Positions 49,952-59,104 of a DNA stretch of 64,000 nucleotides are shown one piece after another. Both the position numbers and the translations under genes were made by a program. The first letter of the stretch is position 1, and each line of letters opens with the position of its first letter. The stretch spans positions 1 to 64,000 of the forward strand of contig JACOTG010000253.1 of the NCBI GenBank assembly GCA_016178505.1, given 5' to 3'. The notes beneath the pieces were generated by a model that saw only the letters and a program-made list of their open reading frames with translations, did no database searches and was not told where the DNA came from. The stretch is from Planctomycetota bacterium. GTDB taxonomy: Bacteria > Planctomycetota > JACOTG01.

Positions 49952-52402
49952 TCAGCGAACGGTGATGCGCGCCGTTCCGATCTGAACGCCGTTCCGGAAC
50001 AGCACGGCATTCTGGAACTGAAGGGCGGTCTGCAGGAACTCACGCGGGAACGTGAACGATGCCGCGACGAGACCCGCCGCATCCGGCGAGAAGGGCACGT
50101 CGAAGTCACCCCCAGGTCCGGTGAATCGCACGAGGTAGGCGCCCGCCGGAACGCGCAAGGCGTCGACGGTTCCCGTGATGTCTCCCTCGTTGGGCCCGAC
50201 CGTGTTCGTCGTGACGGACGTGCGGAACGTGATTCGCGCAGCGCCAATCCGACCCAGGATCAAGGCTCGACCCGTGGCGGTCAGACCGGCGTCGATGATC
50301 ACCTGCCCCACGAGGGTGGTGCCATCGAGGAGATCGAGCGTGTCCGCCCAGAAGACACGGCGGCGGAAATCGCCGCGGGGAGTGCGGAGCACCGCGGTCA
50401 CGTTGCCGAGGGCGTTCGGACGAACCGTGCCGAGCGTGATGTCGCTGAGCGGGCTCGAAAGAACGACGGTGAACCGGCCGGTCGGATTCAGCGGGACGGG
50501 GAGGCCCGTGCCGACGAACCGCACCGAGCCCGCAGTTGCCGAAAACGATCCGGTGATCGTGATGGCGCCGAGACCGGCGACACCGTCACCCGCGATCGGG
50601 AGGATCGGCTTCGAGAAGCCAAGTTGATTGTTCACGGTGACGGCCATCGTCGCCGTCGGACTCGCGTTGTTCGCGGCATCGAATGCGATGGCCGAAATCG
50701 TATGCGGGCCGTTGCTCACGGCCGACAGATTTGCCGTCGCCGCGAAACTCGGCGCGAGTCCCGTAGCGATCGTGGCGCCGCCGTCGAGCGAATAATCGAC
50801 GCGCGTAACGCCGATGTTGTCGAAGGCGTTCGCCGCGAACTTCGCCGCGGGGCCGCCGATGAGCACCTTGCCATTCGGCGCGGTGATCGTCACGTCGGGT
50901 GCGATCGTGTCCGCCGCGGCCTGGTTAACCGTGAATGCCAGCGCGCCCGTCGTCTGCGTATTGCCCGTCACGTCCGTGGCGATCGCCTCGATCGTGTGGT
51001 TCAAGCCGAGACCGACGGTGTTCACGATGAACTCGTACGGTGAGCTGATGTCGTCGACGGCCGCGCCGCCATCGAGCTTGAAGCTGACTTTCTTGACGTT
51101 CTCGTTGTCGGACGCGTTCGCGACGAACTTCACCAAGCCGTTGAGCGGGTTCGCGAGGCTCGGAGATGCAAGCGAGACCGTCGGGTTCGTCAGATCGATG
51201 AAGCTCGGCGTCGGGCTGGTGACGTTCGGGTGATCGAACGGCGAGAGCCCGTTGAGAGCGCGAATGTCCGAGATCCCGTTGCGGAGGAACTCGGCGAGGT
51301 CGGCCTTCTGTTGAGCCGACAGGCCGAGCGGACGAATGAGCGGGTCCTGCTGCACGTGGAAGTCGCCCCCGCGATCGTAGAAGTCGACGAGTTGCTCGAT
51401 GGTTTGGATCTTCCCGCCGTGGAAGAAGGGCGCAGCTGCCGACAGGTTGTTCAGAACGCCGGTCTTGAATGCTCCGCGATGGCGTACGCGGCCGGTCGTG
51501 TTGAACGTGCCCAAGTCTTCTTCGATCGGCGTCACACCGATGTTGTGCACCTGACCATCCGAGAAGTTCTCGCCGTTGAGATGGCACTTGTCGCATCGGC
51601 CGGCTCCACGGAAGACGTTCCAACCGCTGAACTGCTGCGGCGTCATCGCGGCCTGGTTGGCGGTTGCCGCCATGACGTGGAAGGGCGATTGATCCGTCAA
51701 CAGCGAGCGCTCGTATGCGGCGATCGCCTGCCCAAAGCGGTCGAACGTCACCGATGCCGGCCCGGCGATGGCGTCGCCGAACGCTGCGGCGAAGAGCTGC
51801 TGGTAGGACGTTCCCGTCGAGATCGCGCCGTTCAGAGCCTGGAACTTCGCTTCGATTTCAGCGGGAGTTCGGTTGAGGTGCCCCATCTCGACCGGGCTTC
51901 GCGGCGGTCCGACGGCTTGCGCTTCAAGGGAGCCGTTCCGCACGACCAGTTGGCCCGGGTTCGTGGTGCTGAAGAAATCCGGACCGGCTCGACGATCCCA
52001 GAACTGGTTCGCCTGGAACTGCGTGTTCATGAAGTTCGGAGCCTGGCGGCCGGTCGTCTGACCGTGGATGCCGATCGAGCCGAACACGTCGTCCGCCGTG
52101 CCGAACAGCTCGTCCTTGCCCGGGTTCTTTGCCAGAACATTCAACGACAGCGGATGCGATCCACCTGCCTCGGGCGTGTGGCAGGATCCGCACGCCACCG
52201 TGTCGTCGGAAGACGTCCGGACGTCCCAGAAAAGCTCCTTGCCGAGCTGGATCTTGGCGGGGTTCTGCGGATTGTCAGCTGGCACCGGCACCGCGTTGAA
52301 CGGCGTTCCGGTGTTGGCGATGGTCGCTTGCGCAAACATCAGCGCAGCGCCCGCAGCCGCAAGCGAGACAATCGGACGAATACGCGCACGCACGAGTTTC
52401 AT
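49952..52402 (-). CDS. Dihaem cytochrome-c peroxidase (MauG/CCP type) with C-terminal Ig-like domains
   Basis: This 816-residue protein has GGGG before the ATG and a signal peptide (LAAAGAALMFAQATIA). The CCP core (~30-395) has two haem c sites, CGSCH at 71-75 and CDKCH near 275, and family sequences such as IQLGKELFWDVRTSSDDTVA, QAPNFMNTQFQANQFWD, RHRGAFKTGVLNNLSAAAPFFHGG and the final ADLAEFL. Two Ig-like domains follow (~405-590; LTNPTVSLASP, IAPDVTITAPNG) and a ~200-residue beta-rich C-terminus. CCPs reduce peroxide with electrons from cytochrome c in the periplasm; MauG-like forms oxidise proteins. Fusion to Ig-like domains suggests attachment to the cell surface or matrix. Confidence 0.9.
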   Translation of the reverse strand: MKLVRARIRPIVSLAAAGAALMFAQATIANTGTPFNAVPVPADNPQNPAKIQLGKELFWDVRTSSDDTVACGSCHTPEAGGSHPLSLNVLAKNPGKDELFGTADDVFGSIGIHGQTTGRQAPNFMNTQFQANQFWDRRAGPDFFSTTNPGQLVVRNGSLEAQAVGPPRSPVEMGHLNRTPAEIEAKFQALNGAISTGTSYQQLFAAAFGDAIAGPASVTFDRFGQAIAAYERSLLTDQSPFHVMAATANQAAMTPQQFSGWNVFRGAGRCDKCHLNGENFSDGQVHNIGVTPIEEDLGTFNTTGRVRHRGAFKTGVLNNLSAAAPFFHGGKIQTIEQLVDFYDRGGDFHVQQDPLIRPLGLSAQQKADLAEFLRNGISDIRALNGLSPFDHPNVTSPTPSFIDLTNPTVSLASPSLANPLNGLVKFVANASDNENVKKVSFKLDGGAAVDDISSPYEFIVNTVGLGLNHTIEAIATDVTGNTQTTGALAFTVNQAAADTIAPDVTITAPNGKVLIGGPAAKFAANAFDNIGVTRVDYSLDGGATIATGLAPSFAATANLSAVSNGPHTISAIAFDAANNASPTATMAVTVNNQLGFSKPILPIAGDGVAGLGAITITGSFSATAGSVRFVGTGLPVPLNPTGRFTVVLSSPLSDITLGTVRPNALGNVTAVLRTPRGDFRRRVFWADTLDLLDGTTLVGQVIIDAGLTATGRALILGRIGAARITFRTSVTTNTVGPNEGDITGTVDALRVPAGAYLVRFTGPGGDFDVPFSPDAAGLVAASFTFPREFLQTALQFQNAVLFRNGVQIGTARITVR

Positions 52403-52920
52403 AGACTACCCCTTTCGATGCTATGGCTCCCCAATGTGACCGACACCACTTCACACGACAACCCCGCGAAAAGGCAGTCCCTTTCGCGGTCTGAAACCAG
52501 TGCTGACTTGCCACGAGCTCGACGACTGGAGTGTGAGTCGCGGTTGGGACGCTAACTTTTCGCCAGATTCTCCGCGACTCGGCTCCCCGTCGAATTCAAT
52601 TCCCCAAAGACAACCGCTTCGGCGCTGATGTGCTTCCAGACGCCGGACGGCAGGCTACACGATTCGCGCGTCGAGAATCAAGACCCACGGGATTTTCCTA
52701 GTGTGCGCCATCGGGCAGGTCGGCCAGGAGCCGGGTCGCGCGTTTCAGTTCGCTTCGATGCGTTGCCGTCTTTTCATCGAGACGGCGCGTTCGTAAGATG
52801 AGCCGCTCGACTTCCGAGAGAGAGGGTCCGCGCAATGATCGAAACGCCAGAGACCGACATCGAGCGCCGTCCGCAATGCCGCGCCCGGAGCCCAAGAAAC
52901 ATGCTCTTCGAGGTCATCCA
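52403..52920. other. Divergent upstream region with a leader hairpin
   Basis: About 520 bases separate the peroxidase gene from the 52921 gene. The one distinct element is a hairpin CCGCGAAA / TTTCGCGG at 52464-52489, about 60 nt upstream of the peroxidase ATG, which would lie in its 5' leader. The frame upstream of 52921 is open back to 52798 but has no ribosome site. I see nothing else. Confidence 0.4.
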
Positions 52921-54333
52921 GTGACCGCCGATCGCCGCGCCGCTCGTGCGATCGAGAACGAACCCGAAGCCCCAGCAGTTCCGCAGACCGCCGAAGGCCG
53001 GCTCTACAAGCGCATCAACGATTTCATCCGCATTTGGGTCGATCCGTTTCGGAAGCTCGCGCCCGAGGCGTTGCGCGTCTGGGAAGCGAAGCCGGCTGGC
53101 TACCACGGTCCATTCGATCGATCGGAGCCGGCGATGCTGCTCTTCAACGATTTCTTCGTTCACGACTATCGCGTGCCGGGTCCGGGCAATGGCGCGACCG
53201 TGCTCGAGCTGTTCCGCGCGCGGCACGGCATGCAACTTCCTCACGACGAGCGATTCCTGCTCGAGGATTGGATCGCGACGCACCTGTCGGTCTACGAAGT
53301 GCGGCGCGTCCGGACCGATCCCGCCGCCGAGGCGGGCGTCGACGTCGTCGACCTTCTGACCGGCGGTCGCCGCTTCGTACACGACGTCGCCGCATCTAAG
53401 GGAATGGTTCGGTTCGACGTCTTCCTCGGTCGGATCAAGAGCAGCGGTGGGGCTCTGACGCTCTCGGGCGCGGCGCTGTTCGTCCCTCGAGAATTGTTGC
53501 CGGAGTTTCGGCGTCGACTCGATCGCGCACTCGCCGAATTCCGCGACGAGAATCCCGACGCGTCGTGGCCGGCTTTCCTGAAGTCCGAGGCGGCAGTCGT
53601 TCGCCAGCTCCTTCGCGAAGTGATCGACGGGATTCGCTCGTCCGTTCTCGCCGGCGGCGGGAGGCTGGCTCCAAGCGAAGCGTTGTATGACGTGCTCGAC
53701 TCCGGAAAAGTCGAGACGGCGCTGGGCCAATCGGACGATTTCAAGGATGCGCCGGGGGCTCCACGAGGTGGTCGACGATTCCACTGGGTTGCGTCCGGGC
53801 AGTCCGTCGAGGGAGAGTCGTCGCCCGGGGGAAAGCGGCCCGATGCCGTCCTCCAAAGCGTGTGGGTCTCGCCCGACGGCAAGGAGAAGCGCATCGTCGA
53901 AGGCGAAGTGCGCTTCGCGCAAGGGTACCTCGCGGCATCGGCGCTTTCGTGGGACCGGCTCCGCCGCCTTCGCGAGGTGCTCGAGGCACGGCTCGGCGCG
54001 ACCATTCGGTATCGACGGTCCACCACGCGCGAGGCCGTTCCCTCTCCAGCCCCGCCGCTGGCGATGCCGCGGATTCCCGCTCGAGTCGAGGGGCAAGGGC
54101 TCTCGGTCGAGGCAGAAAAAGAAGTCGATCGCTGGCTCGACCAACCGCAGGCGGCGCTCGGCGGCAAGACGCCGCGCGCCCTATGCTCGGACCCGGACGG
54201 CAAGCGAATCGTCGAGGAAGCGCTCAAAGACGTCGAGAACCGCGAGCGACGCGCTTCGAAAACGCAGCACGACGCACCGTTTTCGGCGAGCATCCGCGCG
54301 AAGCTCGGCATCGTCGACGAGACCGGAGGGTGA
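52921..54333 (+). CDS. Uncharacterised protein with MbcA/ParS-like C-terminal motif
   Basis: I take the GTG at 52921, with GAGG 7 nt upstream, rather than the ATG at 52798 used in the track; this gives 470 residues. The N-terminal half (LLFNDFFVHDYRV, ERFLLEDWIATHLSVYEVRRV, VVDLLTGGRRFVHDVAASK, FLGRIKSSGGALTLSGAALF) resembles the globular domain that accompanies SEC-C motifs in bacterial proteins, but no SEC-C cysteines are present. The last ~60 residues include WLDQPQAALGGKTPRALCSD, close to the MbcA/ParS/Xre toxin-binding helix motif. No toxin gene is adjacent. Function unknown; it is cytoplasmic and heads the long plus-strand series. Confidence 0.75.
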   Translation: MTADRRAARAIENEPEAPAVPQTAEGRLYKRINDFIRIWVDPFRKLAPEALRVWEAKPAGYHGPFDRSEPAMLLFNDFFVHDYRVPGPGNGATVLELFRARHGMQLPHDERFLLEDWIATHLSVYEVRRVRTDPAAEAGVDVVDLLTGGRRFVHDVAASKGMVRFDVFLGRIKSSGGALTLSGAALFVPRELLPEFRRRLDRALAEFRDENPDASWPAFLKSEAAVVRQLLREVIDGIRSSVLAGGGRLAPSEALYDVLDSGKVETALGQSDDFKDAPGAPRGGRRFHWVASGQSVEGESSPGGKRPDAVLQSVWVSPDGKEKRIVEGEVRFAQGYLAASALSWDRLRRLREVLEARLGATIRYRRSTTREAVPSPAPPLAMPRIPARVEGQGLSVEAEKEVDRWLDQPQAALGGKTPRALCSDPDGKRIVEEALKDVENRERRASKTQHDAPFSASIRAKLGIVDETGG

Positions 54334-54424
54334 CGATTGGCTGCCTCGACGCGGAAGCGGTCGCGCGAGATACTAACCGCGCGTCTTTTCGAGAACGGTC
54401 GTCGTCGTCGATCGACCCCTCAAG

Positions 54425-55780
54425 GTGGCTGACGTCGTGAACATCGATTCGTCGGGTGGGAACACGGGAGTCCTTTCGGAGCCGTCGTACCCCGATTCGC
54501 ATTGGGAGGCGACGAGCAGCGCACTCGCGTGGGCGCTCGAGGCGATCCCGCTCTATGCTGGCCACGCCAGGCACGGAGACCGCACGCGCATCGCGACGGC
54601 ATCGATGGACGCGGACGCCACGAAGTGCTTGCTTCGCGAGTTGCCGATCCTGTCGAAGCAGGACATCCGATTGCACTTTCCGAAGCAGCTCCTTCCCACG
54701 GGGTTCGACTGGCGCGCCGCCGTCGAGCGCAATGAAGCCGTGCTCGTCGCGACGTCGGGCACGACCGACGAGCGGCTGCAGCTCCTTTGGGAGGAGGGCT
54801 GGTGGGAGCGGCAAGAGCGAGCTGCACTGTGCCTTCATCCTGCGGTCCGGCTCGTCCTCTCGCGGGATTACCGGGAGGCCGTTCTCACGAGCCCGCTGTG
54901 TTCGGGGACGACGTGCCACTCGGGGCCGACGCCGCTTGCCGAGCGAACGATCGGAAACCTGCTCTTCCTGAACCAGCGCGGGGACCCGACGTACTGGACC
55001 GATTCGGACGTCCGCACGATGGTGAGCGAACTGAATGCGTTCGAGCCCGACGGGCTCGAGGCGGATCCGGCATATCTCGCGGAGCTGTGCCGTCGCGCGC
55101 GACGTCTCGGCCTCGATCTTCACCAGCCGAGCTACGTGACTTTGTCGTACGAGTTCGTGTCCGGGCTCCACCGGCGCGAGATCGCGAAAGCGTTGAGTGC
55201 GCCGCTCCTGAATCTCTACGGCTCGACCGAGGCGGGGGTCCTCTTCATGGAGTGCGAGCGCGGGCTCTTGCACCACAACCACGACTACTCCCACGTCGAG
55301 CTCGTGCCGTCCGGCCTTTTCGGTGCGCCGACGTCTCTCGCTCGCGTGCTCGTCACGCAGTTGTCCAATCGATTCACGCCGCTGTTGCGCTACGACATCG
55401 GCGACTTGGCCTTCGTCGAAGCTCGCGGTTGCGACTGCGGCGCCGGCGACGGCTGGGTCCTCCGGTCGATCGAAGGACGGTTGAAGGACGTCACGACGAC
55501 GACGCGATCCGAAGCGGTGACCGTCGGGGAGCTCGATCGCGAGATATCGCAGACCCGCGAGCTCGCGGCCTATCAAGTCATCCAGGAGCGAGATCGCGGA
55601 CGCTGGCTCATTCGCTGGGTTGCCGGCGACGACGCGCGGGGCACGGACGAAATCGAGCGAGAGATCACCGATCGCATGCGTGTGCTCTATGGCGCCGACG
55701 CGCACGTCGAGTGCCGGCGCGAGCGGTTCATCGCTCCCGAGCCATCCGGCAAGTACCGCCTCGCGATGCGAAAGCCGTGA
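54425..55780 (+). CDS. PaaK-like AMP-forming acyl-CoA ligase / CoF synthetase family
   Basis: This 451-residue protein starts at a GTG (54425; a second GTG lies at 54437). It has the adenylate-forming signature of the phenylacetate-CoA ligase/coenzyme F390 synthetase group: ATSGTTDERLQL phosphate loop, LYGSTEAGVLFME, RYDIGDLAF and RSIEGRLKD (A8-like hinge). The family activates carboxylates with ATP and often passes them to CoA or another thiol; the substrate is unknown. Its TGA overlaps the GTG start of the next gene (GTGA), so the ligase, SufS-like and S51 genes are translationally coupled and probably work in one pathway. Confidence 0.85.
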   Translation: MADVVNIDSSGGNTGVLSEPSYPDSHWEATSSALAWALEAIPLYAGHARHGDRTRIATASMDADATKCLLRELPILSKQDIRLHFPKQLLPTGFDWRAAVERNEAVLVATSGTTDERLQLLWEEGWWERQERAALCLHPAVRLVLSRDYREAVLTSPLCSGTTCHSGPTPLAERTIGNLLFLNQRGDPTYWTDSDVRTMVSELNAFEPDGLEADPAYLAELCRRARRLGLDLHQPSYVTLSYEFVSGLHRREIAKALSAPLLNLYGSTEAGVLFMECERGLLHHNHDYSHVELVPSGLFGAPTSLARVLVTQLSNRFTPLLRYDIGDLAFVEARGCDCGAGDGWVLRSIEGRLKDVTTTTRSEAVTVGELDREISQTRELAAYQVIQERDRGRWLIRWVAGDDARGTDEIEREITDRMRVLYGADAHVECRRERFIAPEPSGKYRLAMRKP

Positions 55781-56964
55781 CACCGCGCAACGACTTTCCG
55801 CTGCTGGAGCGCCAAGTCGACGGCCGTCGAATCACGTACCTCGACAGCGCATCGACGACGCCGAAGCCCCGCGCCGTCATCGACGCGGTTCGCCGCTACT
55901 ACGAGAACCACACCGCGAACGTCCACCGCGGCGCGCACGTGCTTTCCGAGGAGACGACCTCGCGGTACGAGGAGGCGCGCTTCTCGATTGCCGCTCTCGT
56001 CGGCGCGGCTCCCAACGAGATCGTTTTCGTTCGCAACACGACGGAGGCGATCAACCTCGTCGCCCACGGACTCGGGCTGTCTTCCGAAGACGAGATCGTG
56101 ACGACAGCGCTCGAACATCACTCGAATTATCTGCCGTGGCGGCTGCATGCTCGTGCGGTGCCGCTGCCGCTCGACGAGGATGGCGTCCCGCGATACGAAC
56201 TGCTGCGTGAGCGTTTGACGTCCCGCACGAAGCTCGCTGCGGTCGCGCACGTGTCGAACGTGACGGGCGTCGTGGCGCCGATCGAGCGCTGGATCGAAGA
56301 GAGCCACGCGCGGGGCGTGCCCGTTCTGCTCGACGCGAGCCAATCGGTCAGCCATCTCCCCGTCGACGTGAAGGCGCTCGACGTCGACTTCTTCGCGTTC
56401 TCGTCACACAAGATGCTTGGGCCATCGGGGGTGGGCGCGCTCTACGCGAAAGCCGACTGGCTCGAGCGCTTCCCGCTCTATCAGGTCGGAGGAGGAATGG
56501 TGGCGCGCCACGACGACGACCGATTCGAGCCGCGCGAGGTGCCGTTTCGCTTCGAGGCCGGGACGCCGGCGATCGAGGCGACCATCGGATTTGGTGAGGC
56601 CGCGTCATATCTGCGCGCGATCGGGATGGAGCGGGTCGCGGAGCATTCGCGCAGGATCGGCGCGGAGATGGTCGATTCGCTCCGGTCGATCCCCGGCGTG
56701 CGGCTTTTCGGCGCGTCCATTCCACCCGAGCGTCGGATCGGACTCGCCACGTTCACCTTGGACGTCGGCGATCTCGCGCAACGCGACGTCGCGCGCCTTC
56801 TCTCGGACGGGCATCAAGTGATCGTTTCCGGCGGCCTCCATTGCGCTCACCTCTTTCATCAGCGGATGACCGTCGCGGGAACCGTTCGAGCGTCGTCGCA
56901 CGTCTTCAACGATTCTTCCGACGTCGCGAGGCTCGCCGCCGCCGTACGAGAAATCGCCTCGTGA
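55777..56964 (+). CDS. SufS-like cysteine desulfurase / class V aminotransferase
   Basis: The gene begins at the GTG at 55777, overlapping the ligase stop as GTGA, and encodes 395 residues; the track start at 54787 is an unrelated frame. PLP-binding Lys lies in FAFSSHKMLGPSGVGALY. SufS-type features include YLDSASTTPKPRAVIDAV, NHTANVHRGAHVLSEETT, EHHSNYLPW, the active-site Cys region GGLHCAH and EFRAGT-like RFEAGTPAIEAT. Cysteine desulfurases provide sulfur from cysteine; SufS usually pairs with SufE/SufU, which is absent here, so a dedicated sulfur donor or an aminotransferase/desulfurase for a specialised pathway is likely. It also overlaps the next gene by GTGA. Confidence 0.9.
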   Translation: MTPRNDFPLLERQVDGRRITYLDSASTTPKPRAVIDAVRRYYENHTANVHRGAHVLSEETTSRYEEARFSIAALVGAAPNEIVFVRNTTEAINLVAHGLGLSSEDEIVTTALEHHSNYLPWRLHARAVPLPLDEDGVPRYELLRERLTSRTKLAAVAHVSNVTGVVAPIERWIEESHARGVPVLLDASQSVSHLPVDVKALDVDFFAFSSHKMLGPSGVGALYAKADWLERFPLYQVGGGMVARHDDDRFEPREVPFRFEAGTPAIEATIGFGEAASYLRAIGMERVAEHSRRIGAEMVDSLRSIPGVRLFGASIPPERRIGLATFTLDVGDLAQRDVARLLSDGHQVIVSGGLHCAHLFHQRMTVAGTVRASSHVFNDSSDVARLAAAVREIAS

Positions 56965-57641
56965 CCGTGCCCGGCAACGTGTTCTTGATCGCGTACGGAC
57001 GGCTCAACAAGGCCGAGCGCCGCTTCCACGAGGAAGCGGTGAAGGCGACCGGCAAGGAATCGCCGCTGGTCGGGTTCATCGGCGCTGCAAGCGGTGATCA
57101 CCGCGGGTACATCGAATCCATCGAGTCCTACTTTCGCGACGCGTTTCGCGCCGAGGTCCAGCCGATCTATCTCTCGCGGGATCCGATGCCGAAGTCCGAC
57201 GCCGAAGCGATCGTTGCGCGAGCCGACATCCTTTATTTCGGTGGCGGGGACGTCTCTGTCTTGGTGAGGACGGTGCGCGCGGCTGGACTCGAGTCGGCGT
57301 TGCGAGGTCGTCATGAGGAAGGCGCCGTCGTGATCGGAGTATCCGCGGGCGCGATCGGGCTCTGCCGCTACTGGATCGAGTGGCCGGATCCGCCGACGCC
57401 GGACGCACCGTTCGAGGGCGCGATGCTGTTGCCTGCGCTAGCGATCGTTCCCAATCTGGTCTGCGACGTTCACGACGTCGAGGACGATTGGGGCGAGCTG
57501 CGGACGCTCGTCGCGCTTCTCGAGACGCGCGACGAAAAACTCACCGCATACGGCATTCCGGGCGGCGGCGCGCTCGTCGTGGACGGCAACGGCCGCGTGC
57601 GCGGAATGGGTCGACGCAAAGTCGTGATCGCGGAGCCTTAA
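56961..57641 (+). CDS. Peptidase S51, second copy
   Basis: The GTG at 56961 overlaps the SufS-like stop (GTGA), giving 226 residues; the track start at 56841 lies inside the SufS gene. Catalytic Ser sits in GVSAGAIGLCRY, with IGAASGDHRGY, LYFGGGDVSVLVR and CDVHDVEDDWGEL. Motif order and the WPDPP segment match the protein at 33345-34085, so they are paralogs, although overall similarity is moderate. Coupling to a ligase and a sulfur/amino-group transferase suggests the peptidase cleaves an isopeptide or Asp-linked intermediate of the same pathway (inference). No signal peptide. Confidence 0.87.
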   Translation: MTVPGNVFLIAYGRLNKAERRFHEEAVKATGKESPLVGFIGAASGDHRGYIESIESYFRDAFRAEVQPIYLSRDPMPKSDAEAIVARADILYFGGGDVSVLVRTVRAAGLESALRGRHEEGAVVIGVSAGAIGLCRYWIEWPDPPTPDAPFEGAMLLPALAIVPNLVCDVHDVEDDWGELRTLVALLETRDEKLTAYGIPGGGALVVDGNGRVRGMGRRKVVIAEP

Positions 57642-57749
57642 CAATCGCTCTATGCCGAGTTCTCGATTTCTTCACCCGCGTCGTGCATCTTGATCCGCCA
57701 GAGTCTCGGATCGAATCGTCACATTTCTGACAGCGCCGGCGAGGTAAGC

Positions 57750-58457
57750 GTGAAGTATCCGGGGAAGCTGATCATCGTCGAGGGGATCGACGGCTCGGGA
57801 AAGAGCACGCAGCTCATCCTCCTTCGTCAATGGCTCGAGTCGGAGGGATACGGCGCCTTCTTCAGCGAGTGGAACTCGTCGCCGATCGTTCGCGAAACGA
57901 CTCGTCGCGGCAAGAAGCAACGGATGCTCACCCCGACGACGTTCAGCCTCATTCACGCGACCGATTTCGCCGATCGCACGGCGCACGACATCTTGCCGCC
58001 GCTCAAGGCGGGGGCGCTCGTGTGCGCGGACCGGTACGTCTACACCGCGTTTGCGCGCGACGTTGTCCGGGGCGTCAGCAGCCGGTGGGTTCGCAGCCTC
58101 TATCGATTCGCCGTGAAGCCCGACGCCGCGTTCTACTTCCGAGTTTCGCTCGACGTCGCAATGAAGCGCATCCTCGGGGGCCGAGACGCGATCAAGTACT
58201 ACGAAGCAGGAATGGACCTTGGACTCGCACCCACGCCCGAGGAGAGCTTTCCGATCTTCCAGGCGCGGATCATCCAGGAATATGAGCGGATGGTCGGCGA
58301 GTTCGGTCTGACGGTGATCGACGCGACGGGCTCGATCGAATCTCAACAGGCACAGATGCGCGAGTACGTGAAGCAAAACGTCCTACCGGGCGTGAAAAAG
58401 ATGAAAGTGCGGCGATGGGTAAACCTGAGTTCTACGGTGAGGGGCTTCCGGGAATAG
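57750..58457 (+). CDS. Thymidylate kinase-like P-loop kinase, intact Walker A
   Basis: I use the GTG at 57750 with GAGGT 5 to 6 nt upstream (235 residues) instead of the track start at 57690. The TMPK fold is evident: Walker A EGIDGSGKSTQ, lid-like FSEWNSSPIVRETTRRGKKQ, ATDFADR, DRY motif in CADRYVYTA, and FYFRVSLDVAMKRI. TMPKs phosphorylate dTMP to dTDP, but the GAMDLGLAPTPEES-like insert and the partner gene suggest a specialised nucleotide kinase. Its 3' end overlaps the second TMPK-like gene by 43 bp, which is followed by a Ppx/GppA gene; all three look cotranslated. Confidence 0.87.
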   Translation: MKYPGKLIIVEGIDGSGKSTQLILLRQWLESEGYGAFFSEWNSSPIVRETTRRGKKQRMLTPTTFSLIHATDFADRTAHDILPPLKAGALVCADRYVYTAFARDVVRGVSSRWVRSLYRFAVKPDAAFYFRVSLDVAMKRILGGRDAIKYYEAGMDLGLAPTPEESFPIFQARIIQEYERMVGEFGLTVIDATGSIESQQAQMREYVKQNVLPGVKKMKVRRWVNLSSTVRGFRE

Positions 58458-59104
58458 ACCTCTCGGAGCTGCGCGGCAAGCTGATCGTCCTCGAAGGGAC
58501 GGACGGAGTCGGCCGCACGACGCAGGTGGCGCTTCTGCGGAGCTGGCTCGAATCGAACGGCCACGCGGTCCTCGACACGGGCATGACGCGCTCGGCACTC
58601 GCGGGTCGCGGTCTCCGTCAGGCAAAGGCGGGACACACGCTCGACGCGACGACACTGGCGGTCTTCTACGCAACGGACTTCGCGGATCGTCTCGAGAACG
58701 AGATGATCCCGGCGCTCCGCGCGGGCTTCGTCGTGCTCACCGATCGCTACATCTACTCGCTGATCGCCCGCGCCATCGTTCGCGGAGCGGACCCGGGTTG
58801 GATTCACGACGTCTACGGATTCGCGCTCGTGCCCGACGCGATCTTCTACCTCAGAATCAGCATCGAGGACCTCATCCCGCGCGTGCTGCACTCGACGGGC
58901 TTCGACTATTGGGAATCCGGAATGGACCTGCGACTCGGCGAGGATCGATACGACTCGTTCGTCGCGTACCAGAGCCGGATCCTCGCGCAGTTCGACGCGA
59001 TGGCCGCGGGCTACGGCTTCGAGACGCTCGACGCTTCGCAGTCGATCGAGAAGCTGTTCGAGTCCCTGCAAACCCGAGTGGAGGCGGTGCTCACCAGGAA
59101 ATGA
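58415..59104 (+). CDS. Second thymidylate kinase-like protein with Arg in place of the Walker A Lys
   Basis: This 229-residue protein is similar to the preceding one in order and content: LIVLEGTDGVGRTTQVALLR, ATDFADRLENEMIPALRAG, TDRYIYSLIARAIVRGAD, FYLRISIEDLIPRV, YWESGMDLRLGEDRYDSF. The P-loop reads GTDGVGRTT, with Arg where catalysis normally requires Lys, while the DRY motif is retained. It may be an inactive or regulatory partner of the upstream kinase, perhaps forming a heterodimer, which TMPK dimers make plausible. It overlaps the upstream gene by 43 bp and the downstream Ppx/GppA gene by ATGA. Confidence 0.87.
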   Translation: MGKPEFYGEGLPGIDLSELRGKLIVLEGTDGVGRTTQVALLRSWLESNGHAVLDTGMTRSALAGRGLRQAKAGHTLDATTLAVFYATDFADRLENEMIPALRAGFVVLTDRYIYSLIARAIVRGADPGWIHDVYGFALVPDAIFYLRISIEDLIPRVLHSTGFDYWESGMDLRLGEDRYDSFVAYQSRILAQFDAMAAGYGFETLDASQSIEKLFESLQTRVEAVLTRK

